NCBI GenBank assembly: GCA_000063505.1
Contig: CT971583.1
Coordinates: 837,918 to 901,917, forward strand
DNA: 64,000 nucleotides
Origin: Synechococcus sp. WH 7803
Lineage (GTDB): Bacteria; Cyanobacteriota; Cyanobacteriia; PCC-6307; Cyanobiaceae
Direction: 5' to 3'
Under the pieces are notes generated by a model. The model was not told the DNA's origin, ran no database searches, and saw only the letters and a program-made list of their open reading frames with translations. Positions within the stretch are counted from its first letter, which is position 1; the number at the start of each line of letters is the position of its first letter. The position numbers were made by a program, and so were the translations under genes. Shown piece by piece: positions 1 through 9,875 of the stretch.

Positions 1-1609
<1,609 letters not shown>

Positions 1610-1641
1610 GTGCTGATGTGGCGAGCCAATCGGGTTCCGCT

Positions 1642-2058
1642 TCAGCAGCTTTCGCCATTGATGTTGTACGACTGAATCTTGAAGTAGAGCGGGTCTGATT
1701 CCATCCCGGGGATGATGTATTTGATGCGTTGTCTCCCCAGGTTGAGAATGGCTTGAAGCCGGCTGTTCTGAATCAATTCCAGATTGATCGACTGTGTGGA
1801 GCGGCGTGTCTCACGGAAGATGAATGGATCCGGGTCGTTGACGCCCATGGTCATTTCCCAAACCCCTGGGCTGATCACCTGAAAGCGCCGTTCCCAGTTG
1901 GCCACGCAGGTCACATCGCGCACGTTGCCGATGCGCGGTCCACGCATCTGGGCCAGTGCTGAGGTGCCGCCCAAAGTGATGCCCAGCCCGACGCCGAGTG
2001 CAACCAAGCCCCTGCTGGCGATGGAGACCGGTGGCCACTGGTGGCGGTGACAACTCAT
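1642..2058 (-). CDS. secreted hypothetical protein
   Basis: Exported protein of about 138 residues from the ATG at 2058 (MSCHRHQWPPVS). A hydrophobic stretch rich in Gly/Leu ends in TSALA-Q, a good signal-peptidase I site. The mature part contains two Cys, consistent with a disulfide after export. An upstream in-frame ATG at 2157 would overlap the divergent MliC gene and precede the signal peptide with a long polar tail, so the internal start is preferred. Function unknown. Confidence 0.65.
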   Translation of the reverse strand: MSCHRHQWPPVSIASRGLVALGVGLGITLGGTSALAQMRGPRIGNVRDVTCVANWERRFQVISPGVWEMTMGVNDPDPFIFRETRRSTQSINLELIQNSRLQAILNLGRQRIKYIIPGMESDPLYFKIQSYNINGESC

Positions 2059-2143
2059 GCGTCCTGCGGGTGATGGTTGCGTCCAGCGGCATGGCCTGTG
2101 GACAACGTCATCATGACCGTGACGCGATAAGCCCTCTGAACCC

Positions 2144-2515
2144 ATGCCTGTGTTCACCGTGCCCGGCAGCCTGATCGCTGGTTTGATCGCACTGTCGGTG
2201 CTGCCGGGGGAGTTGATTCGCTACCGCTGCGGCGGGGGCCAGATCATTGAGGCGCACTACGGCTCGCTCAGTGATCAGTCACTGGCGTTCGTGCGCCTGC
2301 GCCTGCCCGACGGGCGTCGCCTCACCTTGCCCCAGGTGGCCTCCGCCTCCGGTGCCCGCTACAGCGCTGATCATGCCGTGACCTGGTGGAGCAAGGGCAG
2401 CAGTGGTTTCCTGCAGGAACGCGGCAAGAACGGTCGATGGCGCATCACCCTGGATGCCTGCGACGCGCAGAGCAGCGCCAGGAGCGACTCTTCGGCCGGC
2501 TCCTTCAAGCGTTGA
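2144..2515 (+). CDS. MliC-family (C-type lysozyme inhibitor-like) protein
   Basis: 123 residues. The N-terminal 20 or so are hydrophobic (uncleaved or cleaved export signal), followed by the MliC/PliC signature: YRCGGGQIIEAHY, a strand pair, then the central motif SASGARYSADHAVTWWSKG and GFLQERG, and a late Cys. Known family members bind and inhibit C-type lysozyme in the periplasm or outer membrane. Whether this one inhibits a lysozyme is inferred. Its TGA overlaps the ATG of the next gene, so the two are probably translationally coupled. A decayed copy of its C-terminal half lies 3 kb downstream (5335-5488). Confidence 0.75.
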   Translation: MPVFTVPGSLIAGLIALSVLPGELIRYRCGGGQIIEAHYGSLSDQSLAFVRLRLPDGRRLTLPQVASASGARYSADHAVTWWSKGSSGFLQERGKNGRWRITLDACDAQSSARSDSSAGSFKR

Positions 2516-2760
2516 TGAAGCCCCTGATCGCGCTCGGTTTGTCGTTCGGCCTGACCTTGTTCGATGGGAAGCAGGCTTTCTCCCAAACCAACCAACAGCT
2601 TCTGCAGGACGGTTTGATCAGCCCACTGGTGTTTGCGCTGCTGGAACAAGAGGGAGCCAACACGCCTGAGCAGCGACTCGTCGTGATCCAGGAGGCCTGC
2701 CGTGCACGCAAGCTCTCTCTGATCGATTGTGGGGCGTTGAGGCGCCGAAGGTACGACTGA
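2515..2760 (+). CDS. small secreted hypothetical protein coupled to the MliC gene
   Basis: 81 residues starting MKPLIALGLSFGLTLF, with the start codon sharing its A with the preceding TGA. A short signal peptide probably ends near KQAFSQ. The mature part is helical with two Cys (EACRARK and IDCGAL). No family recognised. Coupling to the MliC-like gene suggests a shared envelope role. Confidence 0.65.
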   Translation: MKPLIALGLSFGLTLFDGKQAFSQTNQQLLQDGLISPLVFALLEQEGANTPEQRLVVIQEACRARKLSLIDCGALRRRRYD

Positions 2761-2882
2761 TCAGGAAGTGGATTAAGAGGTGGTTGTTTTTTCGTGTTAT
2801 GACAATCGCCCTGGTGTTGCGTTTGACAGCTTCGGGATCAGGGGCTCCTCATTAGGTTGCACAAAATTGAGCTGGAAGCCCC

Positions 2883-4814
2883 ATGGCGATTCGCTACACG
2901 ACTTGGGCTGATCCCCTTCTCGATTTCATCAATAACGATCTTGCCGTTACCACCGGTGGTGCTTCATCGCTTTTGACGCCGATCAATTACAACGCGGATC
3001 TGTTTGCCGATGAAGCAAAGTTCTTTACCGGTAATTTCGGATTTGATGGCTATATGGGGGTTCCGGGTTTGCAGGGCAGCAATGCCCAGCAAGCTGCTGC
3101 TGCTTCCAACGTTGCCTGGGAATTGGTTGACCCCAGCCTCAATCCAGCCACGCGTGCGCTGACCTCTGGTGCCAGTGTGGTTGGGATTGCTGCTCAATAT
3201 GGCGTCAATCTGCTGCTGCAGGACACCATGCCATTGGTGTTCAGTTATCCGGTGCTGCCAACCACGCTGGACAGCGACGGCAGTGATTTTGAAGTGGTCT
3301 TGAACGATGGATCGGTGGTGTCACCGGTTCTGGCTGGTTTCCTGCCCAACCTTGAACAAAATGAACGGCAGACGGTTGTCATTGTTGGCGATTTTGGCAA
3401 CAGACTTGCGCCCGATGTGAGTGGTTCCAGATTCCCCGTTTCAGTGCGCATTGTGAATAACACAACACCATTGCAGATGCTCTCGGCTCAGGGGCCTGTG
3501 GACGCAGTGGGTTTGAGCATTGCCAGCCAAAATCCTTATGTGGAGGGCAATGGTCCGAAGCTTGTTGCAGCTAAACTTAATTATTACAGCCCTCTTGGTG
3601 AAGGTGGTCCTGCTGCTGTGGGCGGGACTTCGGCAAATAATGATGGCGCCGATCTGTATGGAGTAGCGGCTCAGTATCGACTGCGGTTGTACACCAGCGC
3701 CGGGTTTTCACCGGATGGCATTGCCAGTCTTCTTCCTGGAGATTTCAGCAACTATTTCATTCTGGAAGCCCAGAGCCGCGATGGGTCTGTTGTTTCGATC
3801 ACTGAGGCTGACCAGCACTACGACATCGGGCCAGACGGGTCGCTGAAAGTGATCGGTCTGGCCGATCTTGCCCCTGCTGGAACCACGGTGAATGCTGCCT
3901 ATGTTGAAGATCACGATAATTACTACGACATCATTCTCGAAGGTGATCTCGAGGCGATTCGCAGGTTGACGTCGGTGCGGATGCCTTCCGGGGATGGCTA
4001 CCAGGTTGTTTACAACCCCGGCGGGCCTGGCAATGCTCCCGATGCACCCGGGGCCGCCGCCGGACCGTTCACCGTTCCAAGCCAGGATCACACGGTGCCC
4101 ATCACATTGGATCTTGATGGTGCGATGACATCCACCTATGTGGAAATTGATGGCCCTGTGCTTCGCAATCCCTGGAACCTTCAGCCTGTTGGCGCCTTGC
4201 TTGGCACGGCGATTCACGACACGACGAGTGGGCAAACGATTGACGCTTATCAGGACCCGGACGGTCGTCGTTTCTATGCCAGTTTTGTCGCTTCAACGGA
4301 TCAAGCAACAGACTTGCCCCGCGGTCGAGAGAACCTCAACCCTGTGGATCTGATCGACACCACGTCGCTGCCTGCCGGTGCATCGGTGACTGTGTCTGGA
4401 TCCATCAGCCGTTCAGCCGCTGATGACTCAACGCTGTTGTTTTACATGGTGACCGGTGAAGACGGAGGGGTGCTTGATCCGATCAGTGGTGTCACTCTGC
4501 TGCCGGGTGATCCTGGGTATGCGGCTGCGGCTCGCAGCACGGCCAATCGCCTGAGCACCAGTGGCAGCACCCTCCAGCCGGCTGATCAGGCGATTGAATC
4601 GTTTGCGTTTGAGGCTGAAGCGGGCCGGCTGTATGCACCCATGCTCATCAATGCGACGCAGCGGGAGGAGTACTTCGCGTTTGCAGCTGCCAATCGCGAT
4701 GGACAACAGCATTTCAATGGTGTCGGTGCGAACGGCTGGGGGATTGAAGATCTGTTCGGTCTCGGCGATGCCGATTACGACGACATGATCGCGCGCTTCA
4801 CGGTTGCGAGCTGA
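2883..4814 (+). CDS. large extracellular-type protein with C-terminal DUF4114 domain
   Basis: 643 residues, acidic, nearly Cys-free and rich in Ala/Gly/Ser/Asp, with no Sec signal peptide, which fits type I secretion. The C-terminal 85 residues form a DUF4114-like module: FEAEAGRLYAPMLINA, a glycine/Asn-rich middle, then FGLGDADYDDMIARFTV, whose Asp-rich DYDDMI segment is typical. Just before it is LLPGDPGYAAAA, which recurs as LSPGDPGYLQAA ahead of the DUF4114-like module in the 1744-residue multicopper oxidase at 44.3 kb. No repeats of the RTX nonapeptide type are seen. Role unknown; probably a surface or secreted protein. Confidence 0.7.
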   Translation: MAIRYTTWADPLLDFINNDLAVTTGGASSLLTPINYNADLFADEAKFFTGNFGFDGYMGVPGLQGSNAQQAAAASNVAWELVDPSLNPATRALTSGASVVGIAAQYGVNLLLQDTMPLVFSYPVLPTTLDSDGSDFEVVLNDGSVVSPVLAGFLPNLEQNERQTVVIVGDFGNRLAPDVSGSRFPVSVRIVNNTTPLQMLSAQGPVDAVGLSIASQNPYVEGNGPKLVAAKLNYYSPLGEGGPAAVGGTSANNDGADLYGVAAQYRLRLYTSAGFSPDGIASLLPGDFSNYFILEAQSRDGSVVSITEADQHYDIGPDGSLKVIGLADLAPAGTTVNAAYVEDHDNYYDIILEGDLEAIRRLTSVRMPSGDGYQVVYNPGGPGNAPDAPGAAAGPFTVPSQDHTVPITLDLDGAMTSTYVEIDGPVLRNPWNLQPVGALLGTAIHDTTSGQTIDAYQDPDGRRFYASFVASTDQATDLPRGRENLNPVDLIDTTSLPAGASVTVSGSISRSAADDSTLLFYMVTGEDGGVLDPISGVTLLPGDPGYAAAARSTANRLSTSGSTLQPADQAIESFAFEAEAGRLYAPMLINATQREEYFAFAAANRDGQQHFNGVGANGWGIEDLFGLGDADYDDMIARFTVAS

Positions 4815-4852
4815 CGTTCTTCATCGACAGGCAGGGTTCATGGCTGCAGCGC

Positions 4853-5105
4853 TCAGGCCCATCTCTGTGATGGACGCACCTCCAGTTTGAAGAGCTTGGC
4901 GGCCTGATTGCGTCGCCGATCGAAGCAGGCGTAGTCATCAGCAAATCGCCCAGCTGTTTCCATCAATGGTTGCCATTGCTTCGGCCTCGGTGATCCCGCA
5001 GACCGCGATGGCATCAACAGTGGTGCTGATCTGTCGCAGCTGCTCTGATTGGGCTTCGTCAACCAGCAACTTCATCAAGTCACTGGTGTGACAAAAGAGG
5101 ATCAC
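4853..5105 (-). pseudogene. decayed PIN-domain (VapC-like) toxin
   Basis: The reading from GTG 5105 is VILFCHTSDLMKLLVDEA, close to the usual PIN start with LDTSALVKLYVDE, followed by a region ending in ITEAEAMA, matching the second acidic motif (WAEAMAAL). Two lesions are visible. The first catalytic Asp (normally in LDTS) is His. The frame then stops after NSWAIC, while an adjacent frame continues RFADDYACFDRRRNQAAKLF to 4853; loss of one G in the TGGGCG at that point restores one reading frame. It lies directly after a Phd-like antitoxin remnant. PIN identity is inferred from motif alignment. Confidence 0.6.
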
Positions 5106-5122
5106 CAGCTCAACCCCGACCC

Positions 5123-5275
5123 TCAATCACGATGTTGCTCAGCAACGTCGTTTGCCCCCGCAACTACACGGGAGGCGACTTCCACCACCTCACCGGATTG
5201 CACGCGGCCGAGCCATTCGGATAGGTGGGTCTTGAGATCCCGCACCGACACCTGGCTTGTAACTACATCTGCCAT
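5123..5275 (-). CDS. Phd/YefM-type antitoxin, short or truncated
   Basis: 50 residues starting MADVVTSQVSVRDLKTHLSE, then WLGRVQSGEVVEVASR. This matches the N-terminal DNA-binding half of Phd/YefM antitoxins (V-x-x-LK-x-x-LSE-x-L-x-x-V-x-x-GE). The sequence after ASR no longer looks like the usual RPVARI segment and ends soon after, so the toxin-binding tail is lost or frameshifted. It directly precedes the decayed PIN toxin on the same strand, the normal order for such modules. Confidence 0.6.
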   Translation of the reverse strand: MADVVTSQVSVRDLKTHLSEWLGRVQSGEVVEVASRVVAGANDVAEQHRD

Positions 5276-5334
5276 GGCTGTCTTAAGGCCGGGTTTGAGT
5301 GTTCAGGCTTCACCCCACACCATCGTGGGACGGC

Positions 5335-5488
5335 CGCCCTCGTGGTGGACACCGCCGGTGTCCGCTACAGCGCGGATCAAGCCGTGACCTGGTGGAGCAA
5401 AGGCAACAGTGGCTTTCTGCAGGAGCGAGGCGACAACGGCGAATGGCGCATCACCCTGGATGCCTGCGACGCGCAGAGTCCTGGCTGA
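5335..5488 (+). pseudogene. fragment of an MliC-like gene
   Basis: Bases about 5356-5478 are nearly identical to 2350-2472 of the intact MliC gene, including the segment coding VTWWSKG, GFLQERG and WRITLDACDAQS, and the frame ends at TGA 5488. The 5' half of the gene and its signal are missing. It is a partial duplication or a remnant of a second copy. Confidence 0.75.
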
Positions 5489-5497
5489 TCGCGGATC

Positions 5498-6130
5498 TCA
5501 GGCGCTGCGTTGTTCTGGTTTGCGCCAGAAGCCAAGCCACTCCTCACTGCGGCCGGCCACCGAGCCCCGGGCCGGCTCCCAGATCAGGGGGTAAAAACCG
5601 ATCTGCGCCCAGCTCGCAGCCAGTTGCTCCGGGTCGCTGCCGAAGGGGGGACCGCCTGGGCGGGGGTGGCAGAAGAACAAGCCCAGCAGCCAACCCTCGG
5701 CCCGCAGCAGGCGATCCACTGTGCTGCGGTAGTGCGCCCGTTGGCTGGGGTCGATGGCGCAGAAGCAGGTGTGCTCCAGCACGCCGCTGAGGCTGCCGCT
5801 GGCCAGGCCTGCCCCGCTGAGGGCATCGGCATCGAAGAGATCGGCCTGCAGCCAACGCAGGCGTGGGTGCTCGCCATGCAAGCGCCGCGCTTCGCGGATG
5901 GCTTCGCTGCTGAAATCCAGCCCGATCACCTCAAAGCCCAGGCGGGCCAGCAGCGCGGCTTCATGGCCGCGTCCGCATCCAGGAACAAGCACCGTCCCCT
6001 CGGGTTGGGGTGCCCTGGGGTGGTGCTCAAGAAAGGCCTGCAGCGGAGGAGCGGCCTTGCCCAGCTCCCAGCCGTCCGTCCCGTGCTGGTAGCGGGCATC
6101 CCATGCCTGGGGCAAGTGCACGTTGGTCAT
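5498..6130 (-). CDS. TPMT-family SAM-dependent methyltransferase
   Basis: 210 residues from ATG 6130 (MTNVHLPQAWDARY). N-terminal WDARYQHGTDGWELGKAAPP is the TPMT-family entry, followed by the SAM-binding motif VLVPGCGRGHEA, the acidic residue after strand 2 (GLDFSSEA) and QADLFD. The family methylates thiols, halides or similar small nucleophiles; the substrate here is unknown. An upstream in-frame ATG (6157) adds nine residues of no evident use. Cytosolic. Confidence 0.85.
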   Translation of the reverse strand: MTNVHLPQAWDARYQHGTDGWELGKAAPPLQAFLEHHPRAPQPEGTVLVPGCGRGHEAALLARLGFEVIGLDFSSEAIREARRLHGEHPRLRWLQADLFDADALSGAGLASGSLSGVLEHTCFCAIDPSQRAHYRSTVDRLLRAEGWLLGLFFCHPRPGGPPFGSDPEQLAASWAQIGFYPLIWEPARGSVAGRSEEWLGFWRKPEQRSA

Positions 6131-6268
6131 TGCAAAACCCTGGCTGGCCCGGTGCACACCCAGGATTCGGCGAGCACTGCCCTACCCACAACCGGTGCAA
6201 TGCGGATCATGTTGAGCGTGACGCTGTGGCTTTCAACCATCATCATCCGACGAGCTACTGCATCGCCC

Positions 6269-6640
6269 ATGCGTCGTTTGTTTCGTTCTGGGCTCGCATT
6301 GATGCTGCTGCCGTTGCTGAATGCAGCGGCTTCGGCAGCGCCGATTCCGGTGGTGCCGATTCAATTCGCAAGGGGATCCAGTTGCGGCACTTACGCCGGA
6401 GCAGCGCCGGTGGAGCTCACGCTGCAACTGGGTGGCGCTCAGGAGTGGCGGATCGAGCCACGCCTTGATCCACGCCCCGAAGCGGTTCCTTTGCAGGTGA
6501 TGGTGCTCTATCCGGGCGAGGAGGCCGATGCCATGGCCGAACCCGCGGGCTATCGGCGGATCCGAACGCCCCGTGCCGGCCTGTACCGCTACAGGGTGCT
6601 CAATGGTGATGCTGTGGATGTGCGCTTTTGCGTGTTCTGA
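6269..6640 (+). CDS. secreted hypothetical protein
   Basis: 123 residues. MRRLFRSGLALMLLPLL then a signal cleavage near ASAAP. The mature domain is beta-rich, with single Cys residues at SSCGTY and at the very end (RFCVF), which could pair after export. An earlier in-frame ATG (6200) is possible but lies before the charged n-region. Function not recognised. Confidence 0.65.
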   Translation: MRRLFRSGLALMLLPLLNAAASAAPIPVVPIQFARGSSCGTYAGAAPVELTLQLGGAQEWRIEPRLDPRPEAVPLQVMVLYPGEEADAMAEPAGYRRIRTPRAGLYRYRVLNGDAVDVRFCVF

Positions 6641-6708
6641 GTTGCTTCAACGCAATCGTTGCCTTCTGCAGGAGCGAGACGCCAAGCCAGTGCTCTTGTT
6701 TGAATTCT

Positions 6709-6900
6709 TCAGATCGAACCGCATTCGAGGAGATGGTCCATCAAGGCTGCATACAGCTGGGTTTTCATGTTGAGCAGGCAGGCTTGCTCATTGGGGTCGC
6801 CGCCGGGCCACTTTGCGTAAGCTTCAGCCACAGCAGTGTGAAGTAGACGCAATGCGTCAATTTCCATCGTAATTGTAGTGACCATTTGATTGGTGTTCAA
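6709..6900 (-). CDS. small helical hypothetical protein
   Basis: 63 residues from ATG 6900, or 52 from the in-frame ATG at 6867 (MEIDALRLLHTAVAEAYAK). Almost entirely helical with conserved-looking hydrophobic spacing and the segment WPGGDPNEQACLLNMK. No known family. Codon use fits the flanking genes. Precedes another tiny gene on the same strand (6942-7118). Confidence 0.55.
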   Translation of the reverse strand: MNTNQMVTTITMEIDALRLLHTAVAEAYAKWPGGDPNEQACLLNMKTQLYAALMDHLLECGSI

Positions 6901-6941
6901 TGTTTTTTGAAATGGTGGAGTCGGAATGGTGAAAACAGTAT

Positions 6942-7118
6942 TCAGAGGCCATAGGTTTGACGAAGAACCCAGGCTGAGGCGGCTTGCTGCTGTTTCCAGG
7001 CGACTAAAAGATCCTTGGCAATGCTGCGCAATGCCTGCGGATCGTTAGAGCTATCAATCTCGCGGGAGAATTTCTCGATTTCAAATTTCTGTCCCAGAGT
7101 CAATGCGATTGGTTCCAT
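6942..7118 (-). CDS. small NblA-like helical protein
   Basis: 58 residues, MEPIALTLGQKFEIEKFSRE through AWVLRQTYGL. The size and layout (short lead, LTLGQKFEIEKF, then two helices ending in aromatic/Gln) resemble NblA-type phycobilisome degradation peptides (family pattern LSLEQEF-x-L-x-x-F), but identity is low, so this is only suggestive. A clear paralogue lies at 57397-57585 (STEQRFQIEQFNRALD, AATSWIMRQ). Both pattern and pairing argue that it is a real gene. Confidence 0.6.
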   Translation of the reverse strand: MEPIALTLGQKFEIEKFSREIDSSNDPQALRSIAKDLLVAWKQQQAASAWVLRQTYGL

Positions 7119-7578
7119 TGGCTAGTGGCTTTGCAATCGGAACGTAATCCAGAACTTTGGATGAAGCAAATTAAAACCGTAGTGTTTGCAACCAATGGCA
7201 GGGAAACATGGTCAGCTCAATACATTGCGGGCATTACGGAAGGTTTCTGAGTGCAGCTGATCACTCACATCGGAAGAGCTGATCGGTTTATAAAGTACTC
7301 CGACGACTGGGCTGGATGCATTTTTCTTGGGAAAAACATCTGGAGTTATCCCGGAATGTAGCGGTTGCGTCTGACTGCAATCAGGGTTTGGCTCTTGCTC
7401 TGATGGGTCTTGCTCTCACCCTTCTGGCCCAGGATTTGCTTGTCCATGAAATGCGTGCCACGGCTCGGCGATCGTGTTGATCGGTCAGTCAATCCGCTTA
7501 AGGCTTCAGGCTTGTATTGGCTGCCACAACAACGCTTGCTGAGCCGAAGCCATAACGGTGGTTCGCCATTACCTGGTT
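7119..7578. other. intergenic region without recognised gene
   Basis: About 460 bp between the NblA-like gene and the TerB-like gene. Only short frames without plausible starts were found on either strand. The right part probably carries the promoter of the TerB-like gene. Confidence 0.4.
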
Positions 7579-8019
7579 ATGGATTCTCTAACGGCATTTG
7601 CAGCTGTGGGGTTTGCAGCTGTGTCCTGGGACAGTCATTTCACAAAAGCGGGCACGCGGGCCTTTCGTCATGCTTTGGATTATCGCGAGCCTTTTTGTCG
7701 AATGGCTGATGGCGAAATGATTGCCCTGTTGGATGAACTCCTGGAGCTACGGCGTTCTGATGGGGCTCATCAAATGATGCTTCATGCGGCAAAGTGTCTT
7801 ACGAAAGCACAGGGCATGACGGCCTATGCCATGGCCTCAGAACTGATGCGTTCCGATGGCCCTTTTGAACCAGATGAGCGCTACTTTCTCGATCACCTCG
7901 CTGTGACATTGGAGATCTCTAAATTTGAAGCGCAGCGGATCGACACGGTGTTTGAAATTTTTCATGCCAGCCTCACCTTAAGCAGCACGATCGAGGTGAC
8001 TCCTTTCGTTGTTGTCTAG
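7579..8019 (+). CDS. TerB-like helical protein
   Basis: 146 residues from ATG 7579 (MDSLTAFAAVGFAAVSWD). A GTG seven codons upstream (7558) is the alternative. The core MADGEMIALLDELLELRRSD, then LMRSDGPFEPDERYFLDHLA, has the TerB/DjlA-N pattern of paired helices with acidic positions (DG.....E). TerB-like proteins are found in tellurite-resistance and stress contexts and may bind metal; the cyanobacterial role is unknown. Confidence 0.7.
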   Translation: MDSLTAFAAVGFAAVSWDSHFTKAGTRAFRHALDYREPFCRMADGEMIALLDELLELRRSDGAHQMMLHAAKCLTKAQGMTAYAMASELMRSDGPFEPDERYFLDHLAVTLEISKFEAQRIDTVFEIFHASLTLSSTIEVTPFVVV

Positions 8020-8093
8020 GGCTTGCTGAATGGCAACCTCGGTTTTCTACGGGGAATGCCCTTTCTCCGCTGTCGCGATCGTTTGGTTAGGGA

Positions 8094-8489
8094 TCAGCGC
8101 TTGCGCCGCCAGATCCCACTCCAGCCATCGGCTCCTCTGAGCTCAACCATGGTTCCGTTCGCTGAAACGCGGCCTTCAATGGTGGACCCACTGAGATCCG
8201 TGTAAGTGAAGAGGTCGTTGCTCAACCAGCGGGCCGTGTAATCCACGCGTGGATCGGCGCGCCCCGGTTTGGGGAAGACCTGGATCCAGAGACTTTCGGC
8301 CCTTCCTGTGTAGGCAAGAGTGATGTCGGCACCGGAGGAGGACGTCCAATAGCCCACAACGCGATCACTGCGCTGCTGCTGGGTTTGCGACACCTGCACT
8401 GGGCTGGTGGCGGTCTTGCAGGCCGCTGTTCCGCAGAGCGCGCAGCTGAGAACAGCTGCCAGGAGTGGCATGTTCGCCTTCATCAGCAT
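8094..8489 (-). CDS. putative lipoprotein
   Basis: 131 residues (129 from the second ATG, MKANMPLLAAVLSC). A signal with CGTAACK near residue 24 gives a possible lipobox. The mature part is a small beta domain (VVGYWTSSSGADITLAYTG, WLSNDLFTYTD, GWSGIWRRKR) resembling short extracytoplasmic lipocalin-like domains, but no family is claimed. Confidence 0.6.
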   Translation of the reverse strand: MLMKANMPLLAAVLSCALCGTAACKTATSPVQVSQTQQQRSDRVVGYWTSSSGADITLAYTGRAESLWIQVFPKPGRADPRVDYTARWLSNDLFTYTDLSGSTIEGRVSANGTMVELRGADGWSGIWRRKR

Positions 8490-8505
8490 TCAGCGATCCG
8501 TTGTT

Positions 8506-8706
8506 TCAACGCAGCAGCAGCCACGTGGCCAGGGCACCCAGACCCACCCCTTTGCCGAACTGCGCCCAGGTCAAGCCGTAGGTGTCCAGTCCGAACGTGC
8601 GCATCATCCAATTGAGCATCTCTTTGTGCTTGCGGATCAGGAATGGGCTATCGGCCGTATTCAGCTGCTGAACACGTTTGAGCTTGAGTTCTGCCAGCTT
8701 GGCCAT
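8506..8706 (-). CDS. small protein with C-terminal membrane segment
   Basis: 66 residues from ATG 8706 (MAKLAELKLKRVQQLN). The C-terminus GVGLGALATWLLLR is a likely single transmembrane or membrane-associated helix; the N-terminal two thirds are basic and helical. Unknown function. Divergent from the kinase gene that begins about 75 bp away. Confidence 0.55.
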   Translation of the reverse strand: MAKLAELKLKRVQQLNTADSPFLIRKHKEMLNWMMRTFGLDTYGLTWAQFGKGVGLGALATWLLLR

Positions 8707-8780
8707 GGGCTGCATCGGGTTGTCCCTGCTTTTGAGGGTTGAATGGTTCAGTGTTGCGCAAGCCGCAAGCGGATGCCTTG

Positions 8781-9854
8781 ATGCCGGTTCTTCCTTCTGG
8801 TGATGCGGTTGATTCGGACTGGCTCAGCGCGCAATTGAATCTTTGCGTCGAGCTACTTGAGATTGAAGCTCTGGGTGTGCCTCAGGGATTTGCTTCGAAC
8901 ACGATGCGTCTCAAGCCGCGAGGCCCCTCAGGCGCTCTGCCGCCGTCGTTGATTCTCAAGATCGATAGTGATGATCCGGTTGGTCGCGACCTGGCGGATC
9001 GTCTCCATTCCTTTCAAAGGGAGGTGGGCTTCTATCGCGCATTGGCTCCTCAACTGTCGCCGTTGGTGCCGCATGTCTACGCAACGGGCAATGGCATCAG
9101 CGATGCGGGGCGCTGGTTGTTGCTGGAAGACCTCTCGATGATGGCCGCAGGGAATCAGGTGCGCGGCATCAATGCCATGGCCTGCGGGAAGGTTCTCGAG
9201 GCCATGGCCGGGGTGCATGCCCGCTTCTGGACGTCTTCATCGCTGTTGAACCTCGACTGGTTGCCCGATCACCAGTTCTGGTTTCAAGGCAGCAGCGAGA
9301 CGTTGTTGGCGTTTCACCGCAGCTTCCTCGAGGATTACGAGCTGCGTGTGGACCCTGAAGCTCTTGAAGCGATCGCTTCGGTGATCGAGCATTCCCAGGC
9401 CATCGATGCGGCCATCGCCCAGAGGCCCTTCACCCTGGTTCACGGGGATCTGCGGGTTGAAAATGTGTTGTTTGCCAGGAACGCTTCTCAGCGTGATGTT
9501 GTGCTCCTCGACTGGGGCACCCCCACCCGCTCGATGGCTGCGATGGATCTCGCCTTCCTGATCGGCGGCAGCGTGCCGATGCCCGCCAGGCGAGGGCGGC
9601 TGCACGACCTCTGCAGGCAGTGGCACCAGAGCCTGCAGACCCACGGCGTTACGGACTACAGCTTCAGCGATGCCTGGGCTGATCTTCAACTGGCCGCGTT
9701 GCGTTGCCTCAGTTCCGTGCTCTTTCTGCACAACTGGCAGATGGATCCCAACATCACCTCGCGGGCGATGCTGCTCGACGATGAATGGATTGAGCGCTGC
9801 TGCGCTCTGGTGGTGGAGCTGGAGGCACTCGCGCTGCTGAAGACCTTCGGCTGA
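8781..9854 (+). CDS. phosphotransferase of the APH/CHK (aminoglycoside/ecdysteroid kinase-like) superfamily
   Basis: 357 residues from ATG 8781; TTG 8739 and GTG 8751 are in-frame alternatives. Kinase-like features in order: LILKIDSDD (nucleotide-binding Lys), LLLEDLSM (hinge), VHGDLRVENVLF (catalytic loop, Asp and Asn) and VVLLDWGTPTRS (metal-binding Asp). Such proteins phosphorylate small hydroxylated metabolites with ATP; the substrate cannot be told. Cytosolic. Confidence 0.78.
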   Translation: MPVLPSGDAVDSDWLSAQLNLCVELLEIEALGVPQGFASNTMRLKPRGPSGALPPSLILKIDSDDPVGRDLADRLHSFQREVGFYRALAPQLSPLVPHVYATGNGISDAGRWLLLEDLSMMAAGNQVRGINAMACGKVLEAMAGVHARFWTSSSLLNLDWLPDHQFWFQGSSETLLAFHRSFLEDYELRVDPEALEAIASVIEHSQAIDAAIAQRPFTLVHGDLRVENVLFARNASQRDVVLLDWGTPTRSMAAMDLAFLIGGSVPMPARRGRLHDLCRQWHQSLQTHGVTDYSFSDAWADLQLAALRCLSSVLFLHNWQMDPNITSRAMLLDDEWIERCCALVVELEALALLKTFG

Positions 9855-9875
9855 GTGCCCTGCCTCCTTCCTTCG

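Noticed and set aside
6661-6690. Third MliC fragment (TTCTGCAGGAGCGAG shared with 5416-5430)
   Set aside because: A 15-nt match in a different frame with no extended similarity; chance cannot be excluded.
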